Assembly (NCBI GenBank): GCA_022592445.1
Contig: JABYQR010000408.1
Span: forward strand, 1-38,743
Direction of reading: 5' to 3'
From: Cytidiella melzeri
Taxonomy: Eukaryota; Basidiomycota; Agaricomycetes; Polyporales; Irpicaceae
DNA length: 38,743 nt
Part shown: piece after piece, positions 29,440-38,743 of the stretch
How positions within the stretch are numbered: position 1 is the stretch's first letter
How the letters are laid out: each line of letters opens with the position of its first letter
Made by a program: the position numbers and the translations under genes
Notes under the pieces: generated by a model
The model's input: only the letters and a program-made list of their open reading frames with translations
Told to the model about the DNA's origin: nothing
Databases searched by the model: none

Positions 29440-30715
29440 AGAATCGTTACCCACTACCGCTTGCTACCAACATTATCAACAAGCTCAAGGGTGCAAAGAT
29501 CTTCACCAAGTTCGATGTTCGTTGGGGATATCACAATGTCCGCATCAAAGAAGGAGACAAGTACAAAGCGGCTTTTGTTACCAACCAAGGACTTTTCAAA
29601 CCTAAAGTCATGTTCTTTGGTCTCATGAACTCACCCGCTACCTTCCAAGCTCTGATGGACAACATCTTCGCCGACCTCATTGCCGAGGGCAAGGTGGCTG
29701 TCTATCTAGATGATATCTTGATCTGGAGCAACAACCTGACAGAGCACCGCAAGGTTGTACACAAAGTCCTTGAGCGACTTCAACAGCACGACCTCTACCT
29801 TTGGCCGGAAAAGTGCGAGTTTGAGAAATCTGAGATCAAGTACCTTGGGTTGATCATTTGCACCGGCGAAGTAGCTATGGACCCTGTCAAAGTCCAAGCA
29901 GTTTCTATGTGGCCCACACCCAAGAATCTCAAAGAAGTTAGAGGGTTCATTGGGTCTGCCAACTTCTACCGCCACTTCATTCAGGACTTCTCAAAGCACG
30001 CACGGCCTTTACACGACCTGACTAAGAAGGACGTACCCTTCGTCTGGGGTCCAGCACAAGAGACTGCCTTCACGTTACTAAAGAAGGCCTTTACCACAAA
30101 GCCTATCTTGGCAGTCTGGGACCCTGAACTCCCTACACGTCTAGAAGTCGATGCTTCGGGCTATGCGACCGGTGGAATCATCTCCCAGAAATCAAAGGAA
30201 GATGGATTCTACCACCCTATCGCCTACCGGTCCGCATTCATGACTGAAGCAGAGCGTAACTACGAAATCTTTGATCGGGAGATGTTAGCCATCACCGAGG
30301 CTCTCAAAGATTGGCGCCACTACCTTGAGGGGCTCAAGGAACCGTTTGAGATCTGGACAGATCACGTGAACCTGCAGTACTGGAAAACTGCGCAGCACCT
30401 CACTCGACGTCAAGCACGTTGGTCACTACTCTTGGCTGACTTCGACTTTGTGTTGGTACACAAGCCTGGCAGTACCATGATACACGCTGATCCCCTTTCT
30501 CGTCTTCACTCCCACGCTGTCACGGACGAAGAAGACAACAAGGATCAGGTGGTACTAAAACCGGAACACTTCCGGATCCTCGCTACCAGTGCACTTGCCA
30601 CTGCTTCTCCACTCGAATCAAAGATCCGAGAATGCACGGAGCAAGAAGCAGAAGTTGCACAAGCTCTAGCTACACTTCGAAAGAAGGGTCCTCAAAACCT
30701 GTCGGCGGTTTACTC
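29412..30715 (+). pseudogene. C pol, second part: RT palm/thumb and RNase H
   Basis: Continues [14 protein letters not shown] near 29503, FGLMNSPATFQ near 29617, YLDDILIW near 29701 (both Asp present), WPEKCEFEKSEIKYLG near 29803, then RNase H (LEVDASGYATGG near 30140, FDREMLAI near 30272, TDHVNLQYW near 30360). The sense codon at the A1 stop position is CGG (Arg) here. A frame change near 30690-30710 separates it from the integrase. Confidence 0.85.
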
Positions 30716-31054
30716 GAATGGGAAGAAAGTGACGGACTCATCTACTACAAGGGAAAACTCTACATCCCTAACAACAAAGAGCTCCGTCACGAAATTGTCA
30801 AATCTTGCCATGACACACCCGCGGCTGGTCATCCGGGCAAACACGGCACCATAGAGCTAGTCTCACGACACTATTGGTGGCCAAAGATGAATGCCTTCGT
30901 CGATACTTACGTACTAGGTTGTGATTGCTGTCAACGCTACAAGTCAGCTCCACACCCTAAAGCAGTACTACAACCTCAGGAAACTCCGGCCGGACCTTGG
31001 GAACACGTCGGAGTAGATCTCATCACTCAGCTGCCACCCTCTAAGGGATTTGAT
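30690..31054 (+). pseudogene. C integrase N-terminal part, cut by inverted LTR-C
   Basis: Zinc-binding segment CHDTPAAGHPGKHGTIEL with H-x3-H, RHYWWPKM, then C-x2-C (CDCCQ), and the first catalytic Asp in HVGVDLITQLP. The frame stops at 31054 after SKGFD, where the inverted LTR begins. Confidence 0.85.
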
Positions 31055-31799
31055 TGATCGCGTCTACGTCGACATTACTGTCTCACAGACGGAGACACGA
31101 AGTGGATGACGACGAAGGGTGGTGGCAGGCGTGAAGCACAATGCTCTCACCACTATAAACCTTATCAGTGCTAGCCCAGTAAAGACCAAGTTAGTATTGT
31201 ACTACCAGCTATGTAGTACAGAGGGGTTTGCTTACCTAGCCCAGTAAAGACCAAGAGGTCGAGATGGGGGCTAGGAGCGTACATGCAGCAGTATATATAG
31301 ACTTCAGGGACCTGCGCACAGACCATGTTGAGGGCAGGCTTTGCAAGAAGCCGTGTGAACGAAGAACAAAAGAACTACCTAAAGGAGAACAATAGCTATT
31401 GTCTAGACCTTGCCAAGAACTCTACCGTGAGAGAATCTATCTAAAAGGAGACCAACTATTGTATTCCATTCCCACACCTGTGAGAACATCCTTCCATAAA
31501 GAGAACAATAGGGAAAGAACAATAAGGAGCCCATGTGGATGGTATCTATGACATCAAACCCTAGCTATGGGCTGAGCCATGTGTTGTAGCCATGTGGTCT
31601 TACTTAAGCTAAGTCACATGCCAGTGTGACGTAGTAGCAAGTAATGTGACCGTGTGGAGCGTCTAAGCCACGTGATACGGGCGCTTAATAGACGTGCAAA
31701 GGAGTTTATGCAGGAAATTGAAACTAGTGTAGCCGGAGTTTTAAGATAAAAACAAGAGGTAAATTGCGAAAATTAAGGGCTAGTCAGGCCATCCATGAC
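31055..31799 (-). repeat. Inverted LTR-C inside the C integrase
   Basis: About 745 bp in reverse orientation to the host element. The self-primer complement AGGTCGAGAT is at 31256-31265 and the direct-repeat-flanked intron is also recognisable. It lacks a target duplication, its outer end differs from the other LTR-C copies, and about 24 integrase codons that A1 has between GFD and GIADL are missing. This suggests a recombination or deletion event, not a simple solo-LTR insertion. Confidence 0.8.
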
Positions 31800-32970
31800 C
31801 AAGGGGATTGCCGATCTACACTACAAAGAAGTATTCCGACTTCACGGCATTCCCAAGAAGGTGTTCTCTGACCGAGGACCCCAGTTTGCAGCGCGCTTCA
31901 TGCGTGCGCTCTATCACCGCCTAGGCATAGAGACTGGTTTTACGACTGCCTATCATCCGCAAGGAAATGGCAAGTCGAACGCAAAAACCAGGATATCGAA
32001 CAGTATCTGCGTCTATTCTGTCAACAACGACAAGACACTGGGTCGATCATCTACCGGCGGCTGAGTTTGCACTCAACTCGCGAGTACATGCGGGTAACTC
32101 CCAAACACCGTTTGAAGTCATCTACGGATATCGCCCCGACTTCACTATACCAGTTGGCAAGCGAAGCAATATCCCTTCACTCGATGAGCCCTTGATAATA
32201 TGGCTCGAGTACGAAAGGAGACCAAAGCAGCTCTTCGTCTAAGCAAAGAAAAGATGAAGCAACTCTACGAGTCTGAGAAGCATTCTCCACGCGTTTTCCA
32301 AGTAGGGGACATGGTCTGGCTAAACGCTAAGAACGTCCAGATCCACCAGGCTACCCCTAAACTCAGTCCTCGACAACTCGGCCCGTACAAGGTCATCGAA
32401 CACATTGGCGATCTCGATTACAAACTCGATCTACCCAGCTATCTCCGAATTCACCCCGTCTTCCACATCAACCGTCTAAGTCCCTGGCACGACAACGGCA
32501 AAGACGTACCTCCACCTCCTGATCCTATCATCATAGAAGGAGAAGAGCAGTACGTTGTCGAGAAAGTGCTAGACAGCAGGCTACACGGACGATGGAAGAA
32601 GCTACAATTCCTAGTCAAATGGGAAGGGTATTCAGACGGACACAATAGCTGGGAACCAGTAGAAAACCTCGAGAATAGTCAAGAAGCGATTGACAACTTC
32701 TACAAGCAAACCCCGGAGCGCCCCGGGTCATCAAAGCTTCACTCTTCGCGGATCTCCGCTCGCACTTTCGGGAATTCAATACCCAGACCGACCCCGCTTT
32801 CCTTCGCACGATCTATCCATCTACATACGATCTTAGCTGGGATGAAGGCAAACACATCGTCTGGATATCTCAAGAACATCACACTGACGGGTAACGTCGA
32901 GTCAACGACACCAGAAGGGAAGAAACTTCCTAGCATCCTTCTGACTAGACAATCGGGGCAATTCTGCTGA
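31800..32970 (+). pseudogene. C integrase core end and chromodomain
   Basis: Second catalytic Asp in FSDRGPQFAARF near 31870. The TAYHPQGNG motif near 31950 is followed by a one-base loss that hides the catalytic Glu in another frame. A further frame change near 32195 leads to the frame from 32200 with the GPY/F-like module (RQLGPYKVIEHIG) and the chromodomain (YVVEKVLDSR, LQFLVKWEGY, WEPVENL, about 32548-32700), then a diverged tail to the TGA at 32968-32970. Known role: chromatin targeting of insertion. Confidence 0.8.
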
Positions 32971-33038
32971 ATCCCTGTAGACGGGTAGAAGACCTCTATC
33001 ACCACAGCACAGTGATGCTTCGCGAGGACGCTGATTTT

Positions 33039-33050
33039 AGGAGGGGGTAA
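33039..33050 (+). promoter_or_regulatory. Polypurine tract of C
   Basis: AGGAGGGGGTAA immediately before the 3' LTR, nearly the same as in A1. Confidence 0.8.
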
Positions 33051-33808
33051 TGTCATGGATGGCCTGACTAGCCCTTAATTTTCACAATTTACCTCTTGTT
33101 TTTATCTGTGAAACTCCGGCTACAACCCAGTTTCAATTCTCTCTGCATAAACTCCTTTGCACGTCTATTAAGCGCCCGTATCACGTGGCTTAGACGCTCC
33201 ACACGGTCACATTACTTGCTACTACGTCACACTGGCATGTGACTTAGCTCAAGTAAGACCACATGGCTACAAGCACATGGCTCAGCCCATAGCTAGGGTT
33301 TGACGTCATAGATACTGTCCACATGGGCTCCTTATTGTTCTTTCCCTATTGTTCTCTTTATGGAAGGATGTTCTCACAGGTGTGGGAATGGAATACAATA
33401 GTTGGTCTCCTTTTAGATAGATTCTCTCACGAGTAGAGTTCTTGGCAAGGTCTAGACAATAGCTATTGTTCTCCTTTAGGTAGTTCTTTTGTTCTTCGTT
33501 CACATGGCTTCTTGCAAAGCCTGCCCTTAACATGGTCTGTGCGCAGGTCCCTGAAGTCTATATAAGCAGCTGCATGTACGCTCCTAGCCCCCATCTCGAC
33601 CTCTTGGTCTTTACTGGGCTAGGTAAGCAACACCCCTCTTGTACTACATAGCGAGTAGTATCAATACTAACTTGGTCTTTACTGGGCTAGATAACTTGTA
33701 TAAAGTCTGATAGCTGGTGAGAGCACTGTGCTACACGCCTGCCACCACCTCCTCGTCGATATCCACTTCGTGTCCCTGTCTGTCACGTCGAGCCTTGTCT
33801 CCGTGTCA
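33051..33808 (+). repeat. 3' LTR of C
   Basis: 758 bp, TGTCATGG to GTGTCA. Self-primer at 33593-33602 and the direct-repeat-flanked intron near 33623-33690 are present. Its first 110 bp resemble the inverted LTR at 31055 more than the 5' LTR of C. Confidence 0.85.
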
Positions 33809-34842
33809 CCAGGAGTAGGTACGTTCAACCTCCTCACAGCTGGTCTTGAATACAGTCCTCGCCCAAGCGTGCTGCGTGTTGTGGTCTGGGAAGGCAGATT
33901 CAGCTAAAATCTTCAGCTGGTAACGAATGATTGATCGCGAGATTATTGTCGCCGTGATACCGGTATAGTTGCTTTCTTTTGGCTTACCACTGGTTGGCGC
34001 GGTACCTCCTTTGTACTCAACAGTGCTCAGGCAAGTGGTGCTGCGTCGGACCCAGTACGTAGTTGCTTTCTAGTGGCTGCCTCTGGAGAATGCCTTGCAT
34101 GATGACGGCCTCCTGTCAAAGTTTGTGACTCCATGTCATGTCCCATGCTGGGAGGTGCATATTGGTGACAACGGCGAGAGAGCGTCATTGAGTGATGAGA
34201 GGATGGCAATGAGTGACAACGTGAGAGTGATGGCGACGAGTGACGATGTGAGAGTGAGGGCGAGCAAGTACGATGGAGTGGCAATGAACGAGGACAAAAC
34301 AGCGGTGGCATACAAGAGCAAGAGAAGGATGAAGACTGAGGACGAGAAGTTGGTGGTGAATGAGGATGCGACAGCAACGAAAAACGAGGACCAGAGAGGG
34401 ACGCCGGAACGCGAAACAAGAGAGCGGCGACAAATGAGGCTGAGAGAGAGACGATTAACGGGGTCCCAAGAGCAACGGCGAGCAACGGCGAGACGGAAAC
34501 GGTGAGCACCACGAGACTGTGATCGCGAGTGGCCTCTAGGCAGCAACTTTGAATGACGACGAGCGAGAGACTGCAACTGAAGTCAATTGCAATAGTCACG
34601 GTGCTGTGGCTGGACTACCTCATGCTGACTGCTTCTCTCCAGAGCAGGCTCTTTGTAAGGTGTGGCAGGCGGACACGATGGCGCGACGAACGTCCGAGTC
34701 CGCACTGATTTTGGGTTGTTGGCGCAAAGTTTCAATTGCTTGACTGGTTGGGCCACGTCAACGACTCCCCTAGAGTGGAACTTGACTCCAGGTTAGGAGC
34801 CACAAACTCGACATTAGCAGCAGGATTTTTTTGTGTACGTAC
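33809..34842. other. Region without a supported gene
   Basis: Unrelated to the A2, D or B1 sequence expected here. A purine-rich stretch (34170-34450) makes long frames on both strands, with a partial direct repeat of about 27 bp (GAGTGACAACGTGAGAGTGA near 34212, GAGTGACGATGTGAGAGTGA near 34239). The frame 34095-34505 is low-complexity and charged, and I do not regard it as a gene. Minus-strand exons of the neighbouring coiled-coil gene may extend into 34700-34842 but I could not place them. Confidence 0.4.
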
Positions 34843-35372
34843 CTGGGACTTGTAGCTAACAATGTCGTTATCTTCCTCTTTGGGAGGCCAGCTGGCATCG
34901 TTGTCGCCGGGCTCGTTGGTGTTCTGCTCGTCATTGCTGTTGCTCGCAACGTCCTCCTGCTGTTGGTTTGCCTTAATTCCCGCACCTGTAGATGACAATC
35001 TTGTTGCTTGTTGCTGTGAGGGACCTTGTGTTTGATTGGTGAGGCGAAGATGGTAAATTGCAAGTAACAGCTGTACTTACCTTCCTTTTGAGCTCGCAGC
35101 AATGCTTTGTTCTTATTTTCAAGCTTCTTGCACAGCTCGAGAAGCTCAGCATGATCTGTGAGCGCTGCCAGTCAGCATACACTGTCCAGTCTGTGGAACA
35201 ACTCACCTATATCGAGCTGCTTCTTGGTTTTTCTGCGCTCTCGTCTGAGTGCGGGGCGTGCAGGTTGTGATGGTTGTTTCAGGGCCTCCGAGCTGCGCTT
35301 CGAAGAGTGTGACTGGCCAGAGTCTAAGTCTGAGCCAGCCTGTATTGCAGGAGCTTTGCGCTTGCCGGTCAT
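34843..35372 (-). CDS. Spliced nuclear-type coiled-coil protein, 3' end unresolved
   Basis: Three exons join in phase: 35207-35372 (MTGKRKAPAIQAGSD, Ser-rich, then a basic RRERRKTKKQLDI stretch like a nuclear localisation signal), 35081-35155 (DHAELLELCKKLENKNKALL, a clear heptad coiled coil) and 34843-34985 (Gln/Asn/Asp-rich, ending DIVSYKSQ). Introns 35156-35206 and 34986-35080 have GT/AG ends, and a third GTACGT donor follows 34843. It lies back to back with the Plavaka transposase (about 220 bp apart) and could be an accessory gene of that transposon. I do not recognise the family. Confidence 0.5.
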
Positions 35373-35589
35373 GGCTCAGAGACAAAGGATAGTGAGGAGA
35401 TGACTGACGTGGCGGTCGAGAAAATAGAGACGCACACGCACCCAATTTACAGAAAAATTGCACGGATCACCTAAAACCATGACTACAGGTGAGAGCGTGA
35501 GGGCGGCACTTTCGCGGCTTAACTGTTGCAGCTTCAAAAACTCACCTTTTATCCCCCACTCTCTGCTCCTTGATGTCTTCAGTTGGCCA

Positions 35590-37983
35590 ACACCGATGCT
35601 TTCATTGTGGCTGTATGAAACCTACTGTGCAGGGGATCAAGGCACACATTCAGCTCAGTGTTTCCTGTTGAAGCGCGCGGCAAGCAAGGCGACAAAAAAA
35701 AAGGTCATTGTTAGTCTCAACCGACAACAACAACCATTTGCCACCTACGGCCCGTCGCCGTGAAGACAACAGAGTTGATTCATCTGAAGATTGTGGCGCA
35801 GCAGCGCAGAGCCTTGGGCCTTACTTCGAGCAGGAGCAAGACGAGGAGGTGGCAAATGAGAGATACGAGGCCAAAGGCATTCCCACAAACCCATACATAG
35901 ATGATCTTGACACAAGAGATGCGGGTGCATCGTTCGGTCAAGGCGTGAACCTCTTCAAAAGGATACACCAGATGCGAGAAGAGGAAGGCTTGAACGAGAA
36001 CGGGCTGTGGGCGCCGTTTGCAAGTGAAGAGGAGTGGGGGTTGGCGCAGTGGCTGATGAGTAGCGGTCTGAGTCAGGCCGAGATTGACAAGTACCTAAAG
36101 CTTGGGATGGTGAGTAGTTTTATATCCTTGCTGCAGAATTGTCTCATAAGGAGTCATAGACGCAAACCCAGATGCCACTCTCCTTTAAAGACAAGCGAAG
36201 CTTTCTCGACAAAATCGATTGTCTTCCTCGCGGTCCTGGATGGCAGTGCGAGATCTTCAAAGCTGTAGGCGATGAGCGTGATGAGGAAGGGAGAGAACGT
36301 GTGGAGGTATTCGAGCTATGGAAGCGGGACCCTATAGAGTGCATTCGTGAGCTCTTATCCAACCCAATGTTCAGAGAGCACCTACAATACGCACCTGAAC
36401 GTCGTTATGAGGATGAGTGGCTGAAGATGCCAATATTGAGCGAGATGTGGAGTGGGGCATGGTGGGAGAAAGTTCAGGTGAGGCGCAGGATAGGTGGACA
36501 AATGACGAAGTGAAAACTCACGGTGGCTGTGGTAGAAACTGCTTCCAGAAGGGGCAACATTGGTCCCAGTAATCCTTGCGTCCGATAAGAGGCAGCTATC
36601 AAATTTCAGCGGCGATAAATCTGCATGGCCTGTTTACCTTAGCATTGGGAACATCTCAAAAGCTGTGCAAAGATCTCCCTCGTCTCACGCCACAGTCTTG
36701 ATAGGTTACCTCCCAGTATCAAAGATGGAGTGTTTCTCGAAGGCCAAACGCTCGTCGTCTGTCTATCAGCTCTTCCATGACTGCATGCGCTCTCTTCTAG
36801 CACCCCTTATCAAGGCAGGAAAAGAGGGGGTGGAGATGGTCTGCCCGATGGCTGTGTCCGCGAAGTGTATCCAGTGATAGCGGCGTACATTGCGGACCAC
36901 CCAGAACAATGTCTCGTTGCATGCTGCCGGCAAAACCATTGCCCGAGATGTCTTGTGAGACCTGACAGACGAGGCCATCCAATTGAATCGCCGTGTCTTC
37001 GAGATCCAGTCAAGACATTGTGATGATCCACGAAACGCTTCAGTCTGGTGATACAAACCTGCGGGTTTTGAGGGCGCTGGCCTAAATGCGATTGACCCGT
37101 TCTGGAAGAACCTCCCGTACTGCGACATCTTTTCCTGCATGACACCGGATCTCCTGCATCAACTGCACAAAGGTATGTTCAAGGATCATACCGTAAAATG
37201 GGCCACAGCCTGCGCGAATGGAAAAGAAGATGAGGTCGACCGTTGGTTCCGTGCGATGCCATCCCATCCCGATCTTCGCCATTTCAAGAGAGGGATCTTG
37301 TTGGTTTCCCAGTGGACGGGTAATGAGTATAAGCAGATGGAAAAGGTGTTTCTTGGAGTGATCGCAGGAAGTGCCGAAGCGGATGTTGTCAAAGCTGTAC
37401 GAGCGATAGTAGACTTCATCTTCTACGCTCAGTTCGAAACACATACCGAGGAGTCCCTTTCGCGTTTGGATGAAGCATGGACCAGCTTTCACGTCCATAA
37501 GCAGGTATTTGTTCGACTAGGGCTATGGAAAGACTTCAACGGCATTCCAAACTCCACTCCATGACTCACTATATTGAGTCCATCCGTCTTCTAGGAACTG
37601 CAGATGGCTACAACCCGCAAGGGCCTGAACGTCTCCACATCAACTTTGCCAAGGTTGGTTATCGCGCAAGCAATCGGAAGCAGTACATCCAACAGATGAC
37701 CGTGTGGCTGGATCGACAGGATGCTGTGTGTCGATTCGACAACTATCTTCGTTGGTTGAAACAGGACTGGATCTCGCAGCTGCCTTCGGCTCAGGGGGGA
37801 GAGGAGGAGAATGGTGAAGATGATGAGGACGATGGAGGTGAGGACATTGATGCTTACCTGTCACTGGGAGTCAGCGCGGCCCGAGGAGACAATAACAAGT
37901 ACAAAATCTCTTGTAAGCCCACGTTTCCCAACACATCAGTGAAGACAATAGCTGACAACTTCTGTGCGCCGGACTTCGCTTGA
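35590..37983 (+). pseudogene. Plavaka-type (CACTA superfamily) transposase
   Basis: Starts with a C2HC zinc finger (CFHC ... H ... C, 35593-35667). The main body has introns 36110-36159 (50 bp) and 36478-36535 (58 bp) that join in frame. Signature blocks in order: [134 protein letters not shown]. The Asp in ASDK, the Asp in TPDLLHQ and the Glu in THTEE are the likely DDE residues. One-base deletions near 36845 and 37550, and stops near 37020-37045, break it. It ends TGA at 37981-37983, 25 bp before LTR-B2. Terminal repeats were not found. Confidence 0.85.
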
Positions 37984-38008
37984 TGCCTGGGTGAGTTTGT
38001 GACAAACA

Positions 38009-38698
38009 TGTCACAGATTTTCAATGTTTCTACAAGACCTGCCTTACCAGGCAACGGTATTATTGGGAATATTTAAGCGCTTGTCAAGCGCTTATCCAGT
38101 GCTTATCTGGCGCTTTATCAGGCGCCTATTCCGGCGCTTATTCTGAGTGCCTATCAGTTGATGCGCTGATGCGCCTCCTGTCTCTGATGCGCTGATGGTC
38201 CTTTCCTTATCTGTGTATCACATGATAGAACTCTCTGGAACCTTGTGGAACTTGCTGGAACTATGATGTCATAGTATAGAACATTCCATTAGATGATGTC
38301 ATAGTTCTTAGAACCTTCTGGAAAAGTCTAGCCTTGTCTTAGAACAAGTAGAACAAGTCTAGCCTTGGAGCTGGGTCATGGGGTCAGGTCATGGGGACAA
38401 TTGCTATTGGTTGATTATTGAAGTGGCACCACTAGGGCATAGGGCATGCTTAGTAAGGTAGATTACTTTGCTTACTCATGTAGGTATTAGGGGTCTTAAG
38501 GTAGTACCTGGGGTCCTCCCCTTCATGTATATATAGAGGCACTCCTGAGGGCATATCCCCTCAGTCTTATCCACTCTGTTGAACTAGGACTACTCAGTAC
38601 CTCACAGTACTTCGCTCACAATACCTCTTACTCTCTATCTCCATCAACTCCCCCCAGTTTATCAACTTACCTGGTGAGTAGTAACCTTAACTGTTACA
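38009..38698 (+). repeat. 5' LTR of element B2 (family B)
   Basis: 690 bp, TGTCACAG to GTTACA. TATATATA at 38528-38535, self-primer CAGTCTTATCCA at 38562-38573, donor CTG|GTGAGT at 38673/38674. It is followed by a leader and not preceded by a polypurine tract, so it is a 5' LTR of an element that runs off the window, not the 3' partner of 8181-8866. Flank before it is AAACA. Confidence 0.85.
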
Positions 38699-38700
38699 TT

Positions 38701-38712
38701 TGGATAAGACTG
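38701..38712 (+). promoter_or_regulatory. Self-primer binding site of B2
   Basis: TGGATAAGACTG, 2 nt after the LTR end, exactly complementary to 38562-38573. The remaining bases to 38743 are B leader, similar to 8881-8912. Confidence 0.75.
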
Positions 38713-38743
38713 CCCTACTCCCTCACGTCTTTGGACGTGCTGG

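Larger units (their letters stand above)
23469..33808 (+). mobile_element. Element C: chromodomain Ty3/gypsy retrotransposon
   Basis: LTRs 23469-24227 and 33051-33808 flank a long leader, ORF1, gag, protease, RT, RNase H, integrase and chromodomain on the plus strand. Extra length comes from about 1.9 kb inside the leader intron and from an inverted LTR-C in the integrase. The flanks do not form a target duplication (GTCCC left, CCAGG right), and the first 110 bp of the two LTRs differ much more than the rest, so this is likely a chimera. Frameshifts in RT, between RNase H and integrase, and in the integrase make it inactive. Confidence 0.85.

Noticed and set aside
34095..34505. Plus-strand ORF of 136 codons
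   Set aside because: Low-complexity purine-rich DNA with partial repeats; the composition alone explains the open frame.
38009..38698. Reading this LTR as the 3' LTR of B1
   Set aside because: It is followed by the B leader and primer site and is not preceded by a polypurine tract, so it is the 5' LTR of another element.

Overview
The window looks like accessory DNA from a filamentous basidiomycete, most likely an Agaricomycete. It has short (50-95 bp) spliceosomal introns, a Plavaka-type transposase, several chromodomain Ty3/gypsy retrotransposons and a fungal-style ALG12 glycosyltransferase end. I see no prokaryotic signals, rRNA genes or CRISPR. The only convincing cellular gene is the 3' part of ALG12 on the minus strand at the left edge.

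Layout. 1-544: ALG12 end. 883-1923: large inverted repeat (426-bp arms). About 1905-2143: amino-acid-permease N-terminal relic. About 2230-5254: decayed Pif1-type helicase followed by a ubiquitin-specific-protease-like domain, in AT-rich DNA. 5255-8180: AT-rich noncoding DNA with a tRNA-related hairpin element and a 61-bp tandem repeat. 8181-33808: a nest of LTR retrotransposons from four related families, here called A, B, C and D. 33809-38008: unrelated DNA with a minus-strand coiled-coil gene and a decayed Plavaka transposase. 38009-38743: the 5' LTR and leader of a second family-B element, cut by the window end.

Nesting order. Element B1 (5' LTR at 8181) received A1 in its leader (9330-17048, minus strand, paired 722-bp LTRs, AGAGA target duplication) and A2 in its ORF1 (from 17863). 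The A2 LTR was hit by a solo LTR-C (17941-18558, GAGCG duplication). The A2 reverse transcriptase was cut by D (22746). The D ORF1 was cut by C (23469-33808). The C integrase is interrupted by an inverted LTR-C (31055-31799). The 3' halves of B1, A2 and D do not reappear to the right of C, and C has mismatched flanks, so the locus was also rearranged by recombination.

How the elements appear to work. All four families carry, 34-35 nt downstream of the LTR TATA box, a 10-12 nt sequence exactly complementary to the bases that start 2 nt after the 5' LTR. This is the layout of Tf1/sushi-type self-priming, and the paired bases differ in step between families. Families A, C and D also carry an intron inside the LTR flanked by a direct repeat whose period equals the intron length. 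A second leader intron ends exactly before TG, so that splicing would assemble the ATG of an extra ORF (ORF1) upstream of gag. ORF1 and the gag region share a frame across one stop codon, and gag-pol joins by a -1 shift at a T-run overlapping the gag stop. Together these suggest a splice-controlled, self-primed chromovirus lineage. Every coding copy here is damaged.
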